Positions 12,045-22,442 of a DNA stretch of 64,000 nucleotides are shown here, piece after piece (the stretch's first letter is position 1; each line of letters starts with the position of its first letter). Made by a program: the position numbers and the translations under genes. Under the pieces are notes generated by a model, which saw only the letters and a list, made by a program, of their open reading frames with translations, was not told the DNA's origin and made no database searches. The stretch is from Rhizophagus irregularis. Its lineage: Eukaryota; Glomeromycota; Glomeromycetes; Glomerales; Glomeraceae. Where the stretch lies: assembly GCF_026210795.1 (NCBI RefSeq), contig NC_089440.1:4402001-4466000 (forward strand), in the 5' to 3' direction.

Positions 12045-13837
12045 ATGTTCAAATGTATTTATAAACTTTATATAATTTTTAAACGTAAACGAAAAAAGTC
12101 AACGTATAAAAATAGTAAAGAGATTAGAATGTTCGATAAAAATTTATTAAATTCAATATCATCTACCCAAGATTCTTGTAATATTATAATTAAAGTAGGT
12201 AAAAAATTACCAGTCGAAGAATTAACCCCTATTAAAAATTCAAATAACAATAACCCCTTTAGAGATAAGGAATTTTTAAGTGAAATTTATAATCAAAATT
12301 ATAAAGAATTTCATGTTCACAGTTCCATTCTCTTGAAAGATATTAAATCAAAATATTTTTATAATGCATTGTCTAATTTTACTAATAATAATGATTTGAA
12401 AAGTACTGAAAAATGTATGATAAAAGAAAATCAAATTATTGTATTAGAATTACCTGATATTAATCCAACAATATTTGAAGTTATTCTTGAGTAAGTATGA
12501 TCATAAAAAAACTTACCTTTACATTTACTACTATATGTTTTTAATAATAAATCTTATTTATATTCTTTTTTTTATTTTTTAATAGGTTCGTTTATAATGG
12601 AAATTTGGATATTAATAATTTCACTGCTCAAGAAATCGTGTCGCTTTTATTCGCAAGTTCTTATCTTGACCTAAAAAATCTTACTTCTCGTCTTTTTACA
12701 ACCCATTTCACTAAAATTATTCACGCATTAAATACTTCTTATTCTACAATTAATCACTTTGATGAAACAATTTATTCACAAAAGATTGACCAAAGAAGAT
12801 ATATAATCAATCATTTATGTTTGGAATATTCTTCAGTAATATTTGGTTCAAATTACTATTTATCATTTTATAAAAATTTCATTCATGATATATTATTATC
12901 AGATGATTTGATTATGAATGAATTGGAAGTTTGGACAAAATTAATTAAATGGGGAATCTTTAATTCTGATATTTCCCAAAAATTTTCTTTACTTTCTTCT
13001 TCAAATATCACGTTAAATGAATTAATTAAAGATTTTTCTGGAAAGGATTTTACAAAACTTGGAGAAAAAATCAAAGATTTAATACCGTTAATTAGATTTT
13101 ATCAAATCGAGTTAGATGATTATTTTAAAGAGATTGGATACCCATTTAAAAGTATTTTACCGGAAGGATTAAATAAAGGTATATTTAAATATAATATGAA
13201 GAAAGAAATTTTTTCAAATAATAATAATATATTACCACCTAGAAAATATCAAAAAATTGATTCAACTATTATAGTAGGTGAACAAACTGCTTTATTAGCT
13301 AAATGGATTAAAGAATGTAATTTTGGAGAATATTTAAAAGTGGAAGATGATTTTGATTTTAAATTATTGTTTAGAGGAAGTAAAAATGGTTTTGATATTG
13401 GTACTTTTCATAAAAAATGTGATGGAATTGATAATACGATCGTTATTATCAAGATTAAAGATTCTGATGAAATTATTGGAGGGTATAATCCTTTCTCTTG
13501 GCAAAGTCTTTTTAATATTGGTCTACAATCTTTTCCTTACGAAAATTATAATGTTCCTTGTTCATCAAGTTTTCTTTTTTCTTTAAATAATACTCGACTA
13601 GGAAATGATTCTAAGAACGTTTTGAGTAAAATTAAAGAAAATCAGATTAATGAAGCGATTTATTATAATCAAACTGGTGGTCCAAAATTTGGTAAATCTG
13701 ATTTGTATTTAGTTAATATTTCAAGCCAAGAAAATTTAGTTGGTCATTGTAAAAAATATTCTTATTCTCATCAAATTACAGCCAAATCTTTTTTTAAAGT
13801 TGAAGATTATGAAGTATTTCAAGTTATAGTCAATTAA
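12045..13837 (+). CDS. BTB-BACK-TLDc domain protein
   Basis: Exons 12045-12490 and 12586-13837 (donor GTAAGT, acceptor AATAG) give 565 aa. The BTB domain spans the intron (IIIKVGKK ... FHVHSSIL ... IIVLELPDINPTIFEVILE, then FVYNGNLD). A BACK-like helical region follows, with 'LEVWTKLIKWGIFN'. The C-terminus is a TLDc domain from 'STIIVGEQTALLAKWI' through 'LLFRGSKNGFD', 'IVIIKIKDSDEIIGGYNP', 'SSSFLFSL' and 'EDYEVFQVI'. BTB domains typically dimerise and recruit Cullin-3; TLDc domains are linked to oxidative-stress protection and V-ATPase interaction. The first 28 residues are very basic; the ATG at 12129 is an alternative start that matches other family members better. The next gene (14386) has the same architecture and the same intron position and phase, so the two are likely paralogues. 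Confidence 0.9.
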
Positions 13838-14385
13838 TCAATTAAGATAGAGTGAAATAATAGATGGATTCAGGGATATTAAACGTATTATGGGGAATGG
13901 GGAATGGGGAATAATGGGAATTAGACATGGTGCGGATACATCATAAAGACATAGAATAATAAGTACGTCATTACTGCTAAACTTGAAGGAAATTTTAGAC
14001 AGAAAGGGTCTTTTAATTCTTATCAACATAGAAGCTTTATATATTTTAATGGCGAAAATTGTAATATAAAAATTTCTTATATTATTTGTCAACTTTATTT
14101 AATTTGAGTACATAAAATAATAAAAATACTGTATTTTAAAAATTGGTCAATTCATGTAAAAATAATTTTTTTTTTTTATTACGATATAAATTAATTAATT
14201 AGAATCAATTCACGTGAATACAGTTGGATTACACATAGCCACCCCGTATAATTAATTATTTTGGCCCGAATTATTGCAATCTTGGGCGGCATTATGTGCA
14301 TAAATGTTGTAATTGTTTCCCCAATTGAGTCAATTCCTCATATTAAATTGTTCCATATTATCCGTTTTAAAGATCACTCAATAAA
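13838..14385. other. Intergenic spacer between the two BTB-TLDc genes
   Basis: AT-rich, with a short GGGGAAT microsatellite at about 13892-13912 and a TCACGTGA palindrome at 14210-14217, about 170 bp before the next start codon. No gene seen. Confidence 0.5.
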
Positions 14386-15981
14386 ATGAATTATGAAAAT
14401 ACTCAAAATTTGTCCAGGGATTTTCTAAATCTACTTAAAAATACTAACGACTATAATGTAAAAATTATTGTCGGTAAAGAACCAAGTATTAAAGAATTTA
14501 AGGCGCATTCTGTTGTCTTGTCTTCTAGGTCTCTTTATTTTCAAAAAGCATTGTCCACACAGTGGGCAAGAAGAGAAAATGGAATTATTATTTTCCAGAA
14601 ACCCAATATTTCGCCTTTTGTGTTTGAAGTTCTTCTTAAGTGAGTTGTTTGTAAAAAAAATCAAAAAAGAATTTTTATTATCGGGCAAAAAGCCAAATTT
14701 TTATTTTATTTTTATATATGTAGATATATTTATACAGGAAAACTCTCTATTGAGAAGAATAAAATTAGTTTTGTCGATGTTTTTATTGCATCCGACGAAC
14801 TTGAATTAATGGAAGTTTGTCAACAAATTGAAGAACGATTGCTTGAAAATGAATCTGCCTGGAAGCTCCCAATAGATTATATTACAATTTGTCAATATGA
14901 AAATTTCACTAAATTAAATGACGTTGCATTAGCATTAGTGTGTAGAAAACCTCTGGTTATGTTTGAATCAAAAGAATTTTTAAGAATGGAAGAAAAGTAT
15001 CTAATCAAACTTTTAAAAAGTGATGATCTAGAATTAGAAGAAATTAAAATTTGGGAATATTTAATTAAATGGGGAATTGAAAATACTGATATTATTTTGG
15101 ATAATGATTTAACGAAGTGGACGCCAATGGATTTCACGGAACTAGAAAAAACTTTGCATAATTGTATTCCTCACATTCGATTTTTTCACATGTCTCCTAA
15201 TGAGTTCAGTGTAGTTAGAGCTCAATTTAAACAAGTTCTACCGGATGATCTTGTTGATGATGTTTTTCAATATTATTTAAATCCAAAATCCAAACTCAGA
15301 TTTCAAGTTTTACCGTTAAGAGAATCAGCATATAATTTTAACTCGAATATTATCAAGGCTAAAGATGCAGCAATCATCGCAAGCTGGATCGATAAGAAAG
15401 AAGTAATACTTTATCATTTTAGAAATATTCCCTTCAAATTTGAGTTGATTTATCGTGCTAGTACTGAAGGTTTTAAAAATTTTCATAAAAATTGCGATAA
15501 TAAGGGACCAACTGTTGTTGTCATAAAGGTTCGTGATTCAGGGGAGATAATTGGCGGGTATAATCCATTGGATTGGCGTAGTGTTAAATTAGCAGAAAAT
15601 TCTCCATTATTATCTTATAACAATGAAATTTATAATAATTATAAATGTGAAATATCAACTAGTTTTATATTTTCATTAACAAATCGAGCGATTCCTATAT
15701 TAAGTCGAGTCTCTTCTAGAAAAGAAGCAATCATATGGTGTGGAGACAAAGGACCATGCTTTGGTTTACAAGATTTGTGGATCCAGAATGGTTCTTTACC
15801 TCATATTATTGTTGGTAAATGTAAACAACGCTCTTATGAAAAGAAAATTATTGATAGGGAAACTTTTGAAATAGAAGAATACGAAGTATTTCAAATTATT
15901 GATAATAGAAACTATTTTTTGAATTTTATTGGTAGCATATTTGGATTTATTGCGAGGGTAATTCGAGACATACTTAGTTAA
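14386..15981 (+). CDS. BTB-BACK-TLDc domain protein with hydrophobic C-terminal extension
   Basis: Exons 14386-14639 and 14724-15981 (donor GTGAGT, acceptor TATGTAG) join in phase 2 and give 503 aa. The BTB domain starts near the N-terminus (YNVKIIVGKEPSIKEFKAHS, SSRSLYFQKAL, then EVLLKYIYTGKL). BACK-like helices include 'EIKIWEYLIKWGIENTD'. The TLDc domain runs from about residue 295 ('DAAIIASWI', 'LIYRASTEGF', 'VVVIKVRDSGEIIGGYNP', 'EEYEVFQII'). After TLDc there is a 25-residue tail ending FIGSIFGFIARVIRDILS, amphipathic to hydrophobic, absent from the neighbouring paralogue; it could hold the protein at a membrane. Adaptor for Cullin-3 ligases and a stress role are family-level expectations only. 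Confidence 0.9.
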
Positions 15982-16509
15982 AAAAGTGTATTATGATCTG
16001 TTTATAATCTAATTTAATGTTGTTATTAGCATTGATCTTATATCTCAGCTCAATAGGTTTTGCTATTATAATTTTTTGATGGTTATTGTTGTAATAGATT
16101 CATATTAAGAACATATTAAATATCAAAAACTAATATTAATTAATAAACGCTGACACCTTCATGATCTATTAATTATCTAAGAATTTATTATGCTCTTCGA
16201 TTGCATTGTAATTTACCCTCGCTCGAAACTTTGATTAATGATGCAGGGGATCAAACGATTTCTTAAACTAGTATGATTTAATTAAATTGCGACTGTTACA
16301 CGAAATTTCGATTGCATTGATATTCTCACAGATCCTTTTATTGATAACAGAATGTTAATCTCTTGCCATATATGTGTAGACTTATTTAAATTGTTAGATA
16401 ATTGTTACGATTAATTGTTTCAAAAAAATTGTTTTACTCTTTTTTTAAAAAAAAAACGAGAAAAAAAAATTCTTTTGATCTTAAATTATAACTTTAATAT
16501 CTTCATATC
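15982..16509. other. Intergenic region, no gene seen
   Basis: AT-rich spacer, with a mixed T/A homopolymer block at about 16440-16470 just before the DUF1295 gene. No repeat or coding signal recognised. Confidence 0.4.
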
Positions 16510-18155
16510 ATGGCAGTTAAAGTCTTAGATGATTATTATTTAGCAATAACAGCAATAATAACAATTGGATATCAACTAATATTTTTTTCCGTTTCTTATG
16601 GATTTCAAATTGATTCAGGTAATTAACTAATAATATTAAAGTAAAAAAGAGTATGTTTTTTAAATACTAAGAATTTCGTTAATAATTTGTTTATATCGTT
16701 ATAGTAACTGATTTTGGAGGTAATTTACCATTTTTTCAAATTAACGTTATTACCGTCAAGAGCTAAATTTTTTTTTAATAGGTGGCAGCAATGTTGCTAT
16801 TTTGGCTATATTAACACTTATTTTTTGTCAGGTAAATTGTAAAAAGTTGTATATTTATTATCCTATTTTTTTGTTAATAGTTCCTTCTTTTTTACGAATA
16901 GACATGGTATGTTCGACAAATAGTCGCTACAATATTTGCAGTTATATGGGGAGTAAGATTAGGATGTTAGTGAAATTATTTTATTTTATCATTATTTTCG
17001 AATCTCGATTATTGTTGATCTAAATTCCTTTTTTCTTTTTTAGTATTTTGTTTGTATCGAATGTTAAAATCAGGACACGATTCAAGATTTGATAATATAA
17101 GAGGAAGCTTTAAATCATTACTATTTTTCTATATATTTCAAATGATGTGGGTTTGGACAATTAGTTTACCCGTTATATTCTTAAATTCTCCAAGAATAAG
17201 TGGTAAAGAAGAAGCCGGTAAAGATGTTGAATTCGGTAGTGTAACTGATATCATTGGTATAATAATATTTTCTATTGGCATATTAATCGAATCTATAGCT
17301 GATATTCAAAAGGTAAATAATTAAATAGTTCACGTAATATTTAATCCATCATTATATTGCTAACATACTTATATATACGATAGTTTTTTTTCAGACAAAG
17401 ACGTACATCACCAGTACAATTTATAAATACAGGACTTTGGGCATGGAGTAGACATCCAAACTATTTTGGTGAAATGATGGTAAGATTGTTATTATTATAA
17501 TTAATTATATTTTTCGCGACTAATTACTAATATAATAATTTACTTATTTTAATAGTTATGGTCGGTTAAGAAGAATTACCAATTTACTAATTACCATTAA
17601 TCTATGATAAACTCTTTAACTCACATTTTTGTTATTGTAATTTAGGACTGGAATGTTTTTATTATGTTTGCAACCTACTATTACTGGTGTAGGTACAAAT
17701 GCTGCTTACGCTTCGATAGCTTCTCCCGCATTCACAATATGTAAGTATTCCTTTTTCATTTGTGGAATCATTTCTTTTCTTCTTTCTAAACTTTCTCTTC
17801 TTTTTCCAAAGTCATACTTATGTTTTTGAGTGGAATGCCATTAAATGAACGCCCAGCTCATGAGAAACAATGGAAAAATGGAAATTGGCCTGAATATTCA
17901 AAACATCTTAAACGTACTTCTGTATTAATTCCGTTTCCACCTTTTCTTTATGAGCCTTTACCACAGATAATCAAAAGTACTTTATTTTTAGAGTTTCCCA
18001 TTTATAGGTTTGTTCCTGATTCAGAAAGTAGAGGGTTGACTAAAAATGATACAAATGTAGATGATACGAATGGAGAGGGTACAAATGGAGACGGTGCAAA
18101 TAGAGATGGAGCAGGTAGTGATGGTGTTGGTGATGGTGAAAATAATAATTCATAA
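16510..18155 (+). CDS. DUF1295 / steroid 5-alpha-reductase-like membrane protein
   Basis: Nine-exon gene reconstructed from frame and family sequence: 16510-16618, 16705-16719, 16782-16831, 16902-16965, 17044-17312, 17384-17479, 17556-17560, 17646-17740 and 17812-18155, giving 348 aa with every phase closing. Hallmarks are 'YVRQIVATIFAVIWGVRLG', 'LYRMLKSGHDSRFDNIR', 'SIADIQK', 'NTGLWAWSRHPNYFGEM', 'YASIASPAFTI' and 'SGMPLNERPAHEKQW'. The family is polytopic in the ER membrane and related to steroid reductases and isoprenylcysteine methyltransferases; RHPNYFGE is its conserved signature near the cofactor site. Exons of 15 nt and 5 nt are unusual. Exon 6 begins with a run of eight T right after its TAG acceptor. 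The tail after 'VPDSESRG' is a low-complexity Asp/Gly/Asn repeat. Confidence 0.85.
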
Positions 18156-19640
18156 TGCTTATTTTATGTGTTTAATTGTATAAAGGATTATTTTATATAT
18201 CTATATCTAATATCCCTTTAACCTACTTATTTCATTTTTTTTTTCTACAATAATTTGTTTACAATTTTTGAGAATCATTTATATTAAACTATTAAGTAAT
18301 ATCACTAAAAGAGTATGTGAAAAAAATATATCAAAGAGAGAAAAAATGTTAAGTCAATATATTAATAAAGGAAATAAAACTAAATAATATTAATATACTT
18401 TTGTCTTTATTTCTAATTAATATCAGAACTTTTTCCAAATAATGATTTCTTGTCTTCCTTATTTATTATTAAATAAAATATTATAATTAGTCACTATATC
18501 ATAATAAGCATTTGAGAAAAATACAGTACTTATATTAAACCAAAAATTTGTTAAAGTTGTAAACTTTTCTGATGTTAACAAATATATTATTTAAATCTAT
18601 AGCTAATTATACTATTTGTTTTAACTGTTTATTTAATTCTAATTTTTCTAATTTACTAATTAGTATAAATTAAAGTAAAAACCAACAACTTTTATATCTT
18701 TAGATTTTTCTTTAATTTATAAAATTCATTTTTATCTTATATTTTTTCCTTTAAAATTATAAAGCCTATTATTTCATAATTTTTGATTTTAATTTATATT
18801 TGATTTTTTTTAATAACTTAAATGCTTCTTTATTTTTTATTATCAATAAATATAAAAAAACAAATAAATTATTCTTTAAAACTTATTTAAATAATACTTT
18901 TAAAGCCAATACTAATAATCTTTGCAATCTTTTATAATTATTACATTTTTTTTTAAATTATAATTTTATATATAAAAATAATTTGCTTTATTTTTAAAGA
19001 AAATAGTTATATTAAATTTGCTATCCCTTAAACTGGTTTGCAGCCAAATTTGCCTGCAATTTTATTTTTTAATTAAAGCCACTTTTAAATACCTTAAAAT
19101 ATTTTATTACATAAACTAATATTTTTATAACAAATTCTATAGTATTTTCTAAGTAAAAATCGAAAAAAAAGTTCAATTAATGATTTTTTAAAAGTAAATG
19201 ATCGACAAATTATAACAAATAGTAGCTAAATTTTTTAAATTGAAATATCTTTTTATCCATTAACCCTAGAAATATAAAATTACCACCATTTGATGCGTCT
19301 TAATGAGAAGAATCTGATAGAAATAAAATTGTCCTTCCACAAATATTATGTGACAGAATAACTTATAAAATCTAAAAATTTATGAATTAATATAACTTTT
19401 TATTTATCAATTTTAGAGTTATGATTTTATTACCATTAAATACGTCTTAATAAGAGGAATCTAACAAATATAATTTCATCTTTCTATGATCACTAGATCT
19501 TAAGATATTGTAAAAATTCAAAAATTTTTAAAATTAATTTTAGACTCTATAGTTTAAGGGATAAAATAATATTTAGTTAAATTGATTAATTGTAAATAAA
19601 AAAAAATATTTAAATTTAAATATAATAAAAATTTATATTA
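18156..19640. other. Very AT-rich gene-free stretch
   Basis: No gene recognised. Around 19270-19560 two diverged direct copies of a 'ttaccaccatttgatgcgtcttaatgag...' unit appear. They are related to the internal repeat of the CAGTCAACTC transposon family, so an old relic of that family probably lies here. Confidence 0.45.
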
Positions 19641-19650
19641 AAAATTATTA

Positions 19651-19784
19651 CAGTTCACCCTTTTATAGTAAATTTTTATTTTTTTTTATATATAATAAAA
19701 TAGCTTTTTAATAATATAATAAATTTTTTACTATAATAAATTTAATTTCCAACTTATGGAATTTATTATAATAAAGGTGAACTG
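19651..19784. mobile_element. 134-bp MITE with TA target duplication
   Basis: Begins CAGTTCACCCTTTTATAGTA and ends with its complement (TTATAATAAAGGTGAACTG), flanked on both sides by TA. The ends are of the pogo/Fot1-Tc1-mariner type. Interior is pure A/T with no coding capacity. Confidence 0.8.
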
Positions 19785-20754
19785 TATTATATATTAAAAA
19801 ATTATATTTCATAAATCATTTACTAAAATAATAAATATTTTTAATATAATTTATAGAGTATCATTATTTGGCAATCTATCACTATGGTGATTCTATCATA
19901 TAACTTAATAATTGTCCAATTGCCTAATACTATCTAATATAATAGGGTGGACATGCTTATTATCACTTTGCCAATCATTTGCCAATCACATATATATTGA
20001 TTATTATGTTTATTTTGAAGCTCCAAGCAAAATCATATTTGCTAGAAAAATTGTACTAATTATTTTATTTGGTAGTTTAAAATACCCAAAATATACTATA
20101 AAATTATAAAGATAAAGTTAGCTTTGAGCTGAAATTTTTAATAATTATAGTATTAGCCAATCATATGCCAATCACCTGCTAATTTGACTTTGAAGCTTTG
20201 GGCAAAACCACAGATGTTTGGGCAAAACTTGAAACTTTTATAGTATATTATTTAGATATTTAAAAATCCATGATTAAAATAAACATGAATAATTTTTAAT
20301 AAACAAAAAGTTATCATTAAATACATACTTGCAATTATTGTAAGATTAATAATATAAGGCTAATATTTAGTAAAATCTTCATGAACTATTTTATGAATTA
20401 ATTTATTAATAGTATATAAATAAAGTAAATAAAATCAAAATTTTATACATTATTATGTAGAATTTGCAAAAAAATAAACTCAACGGTATTTTTTTGTGAC
20501 AATATTGAACAAATGATCAGCAAAATAATTGGTAATATCGTGATAATATGAGAATGTCCGCCCTGTTATCTAATATACAGTCAACTCTCTTTATAGTCAC
20601 ATATTTAGGACAGTTCATATTTGGTGATTATAAAGAGATGTGACTATATAAAAAATTTCTTATATTAGTATATCATAATTCCAGCCAAAAATTAACATAA
20701 TTTTGGCCAAAATTATACTTAAAACTTTATTGTATTGTAACTCTGCCAATATTA

Positions 20755-21110
20755 ATCATAAAGAGATAATCTTACCGCCATTCGATTCGTCTTGATGAGA
20801 CAGTTCTAATGGCATAAAATACATTGAAATCCAATCACTAGATTAATTTCCGAAATTAAAAAAATATTAATGGTTTTTGTGTAATAACTCTGTCAATATT
20901 GATCTTAGAGAGACGATCTTACTACCATTCGATTCATTTTGATATGACGAATCTAATGGTATAAAATACATTGAAATCCAATCACTAGATCAACTTCCGA
21001 AATTAAAAATATTAAATGGTTTTTAAGTAGTAACTCCGTCAATATTGATCACAGGGAGATGAGCTTACCACCATTTGATTTGTCTTAATGAGATGATTCC
21101 AATGAGCTAT
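20755..21110. repeat. Three tandem units of about 145 bp inside the element
   Basis: Each unit has 'taccgccattcgattcgtc', then 'ctaatggtataaaatacatt', 'gaaatccaatcactagat' and 'ccgaaattaaaaatattaa'. The same unit occurs in inverted orientation at about 23190-23600 and again at 39300-39500. Confidence 0.7.
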
Positions 21111-21892
21111 TAATTATCTTTTTACTTTGCTAGTGTTTACGGCCAAGCTTTCCTCTCCTTTTTTACCTTTTTCAGCATCTTTGGCCTAAGTATCCAATCA
21201 TTCCCGTGGGAGGTCACCATTAAACCTGAATACTTAATTCCTCGGAACAGAACCATATTTAAGGACATTCCATTCATTGAGCCACTTTTAAGGCTGATCT
21301 AAATCTAGAAATACGCTGCCTACTCATCTTTAACCCATTGCATGATACTGGTATTCAATTTATTTTACAACCTTTAGAGAGCATCTACTTTTATAAAGGA
21401 TTTTTGATAGGTAATATCAATCATCTAAGCATCCTTCCATACCACCATTTAGCACGCAGTCTCACTCAAAGGCCATTACAGCCCGCAATTATCCAACACC
21501 GATAGTACAGTTGTTTACTCCAAGTGGCCTGCAGATGATAAAGTCATTCCTCCTTTTCACTGATTATAGGTAGCCAAATAAATCTACAGCTGCTGTAGTG
21601 TCATAGCCTTCGCCTTCAATGCATGATGACCATGAAGGAATATTCATGCACGCACTATAGGCAACGGTAGTTATAGGGTTTAATTTCCATTTCTTGGTCC
21701 TGGTTGGTGATCCTGGTAGTTGATATCATTATAAGAGGTGATCCCGAACAGACGCTCTGCTACATATGAATACGAATAGTCACTAAACAAAATATACCGC
21801 TTGGAGTAACAATGTCTTAATAGAGTTGGTAAAGTCGATTCATGATCAGTTTTGAACATAAGCAGCTATCCATTGTTAGTTCTTGCTGCAGG

Positions 21893-22115
21893 AGGGGTTT
21901 TAGGCAAAATGGCGTTTCACCAAAAAGCGAAATTCTGCCAAAACTATATTAAAGTTATATTAAAAAACTGGCAAAACTTTGGAGAAAGGCGAAATTGCCG
22001 AAACTTATTATAAATGCCGAAACTGCTAAAACTCTGCTGAAACTATAATAAATCTATAGTAAAATTTTGATGAAACTAATCGTAGGATTTTGAAGAAGTT
22101 TAAACAAGCAACCTT
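21893..22115. mobile_element. Copy of the TAAGGTTG hAT-type MITE, degraded 5' end
   Basis: Closely matches the copies at 30722-30964 and 52419-52662 from 'ttaggcaaaatggcg' to the 3' terminus CAAGCAACCTTA. The 5' terminal 15-20 bp are scrambled (ctgcaggaggggtttt). Confidence 0.7.
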
Positions 22116-22442
22116 AGTCCTATCTGATGGACCTACAAACTAAGTTCATATATGATTAGTCCAGGACTTGTGTCCGACCAAATCCAGTTCTGAACTAGAT
22201 CCTAAGACTCAGTACTAAACCAGTTTAACATATAACATTTATTATAAATTCTGTATTAAAAATATCAAAATTTCTTTTTTTTTATCATTTTCCTTAAAAT
22301 TAATATAAAAACATTATAAAAATAAAATAAAAACTTCAAAAAAATATACTAAACGTTTTATTTGTATAAATGATGATCATATGTTAATATGTTATACAAC
22401 GTAATACTAAATACTGCATTTAATAAATAAAATATATTTGAA

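Noticed and set aside
17384-17394. Acceptor TTTTTTTTCAG for exon 6 of the DUF1295 gene
   Set aside because: Looks ideal, but joining there shifts the frame. The TAG at 17381-17383 gives QK|FFFRQRRTSPVQF in frame, so the T run is probably exonic.
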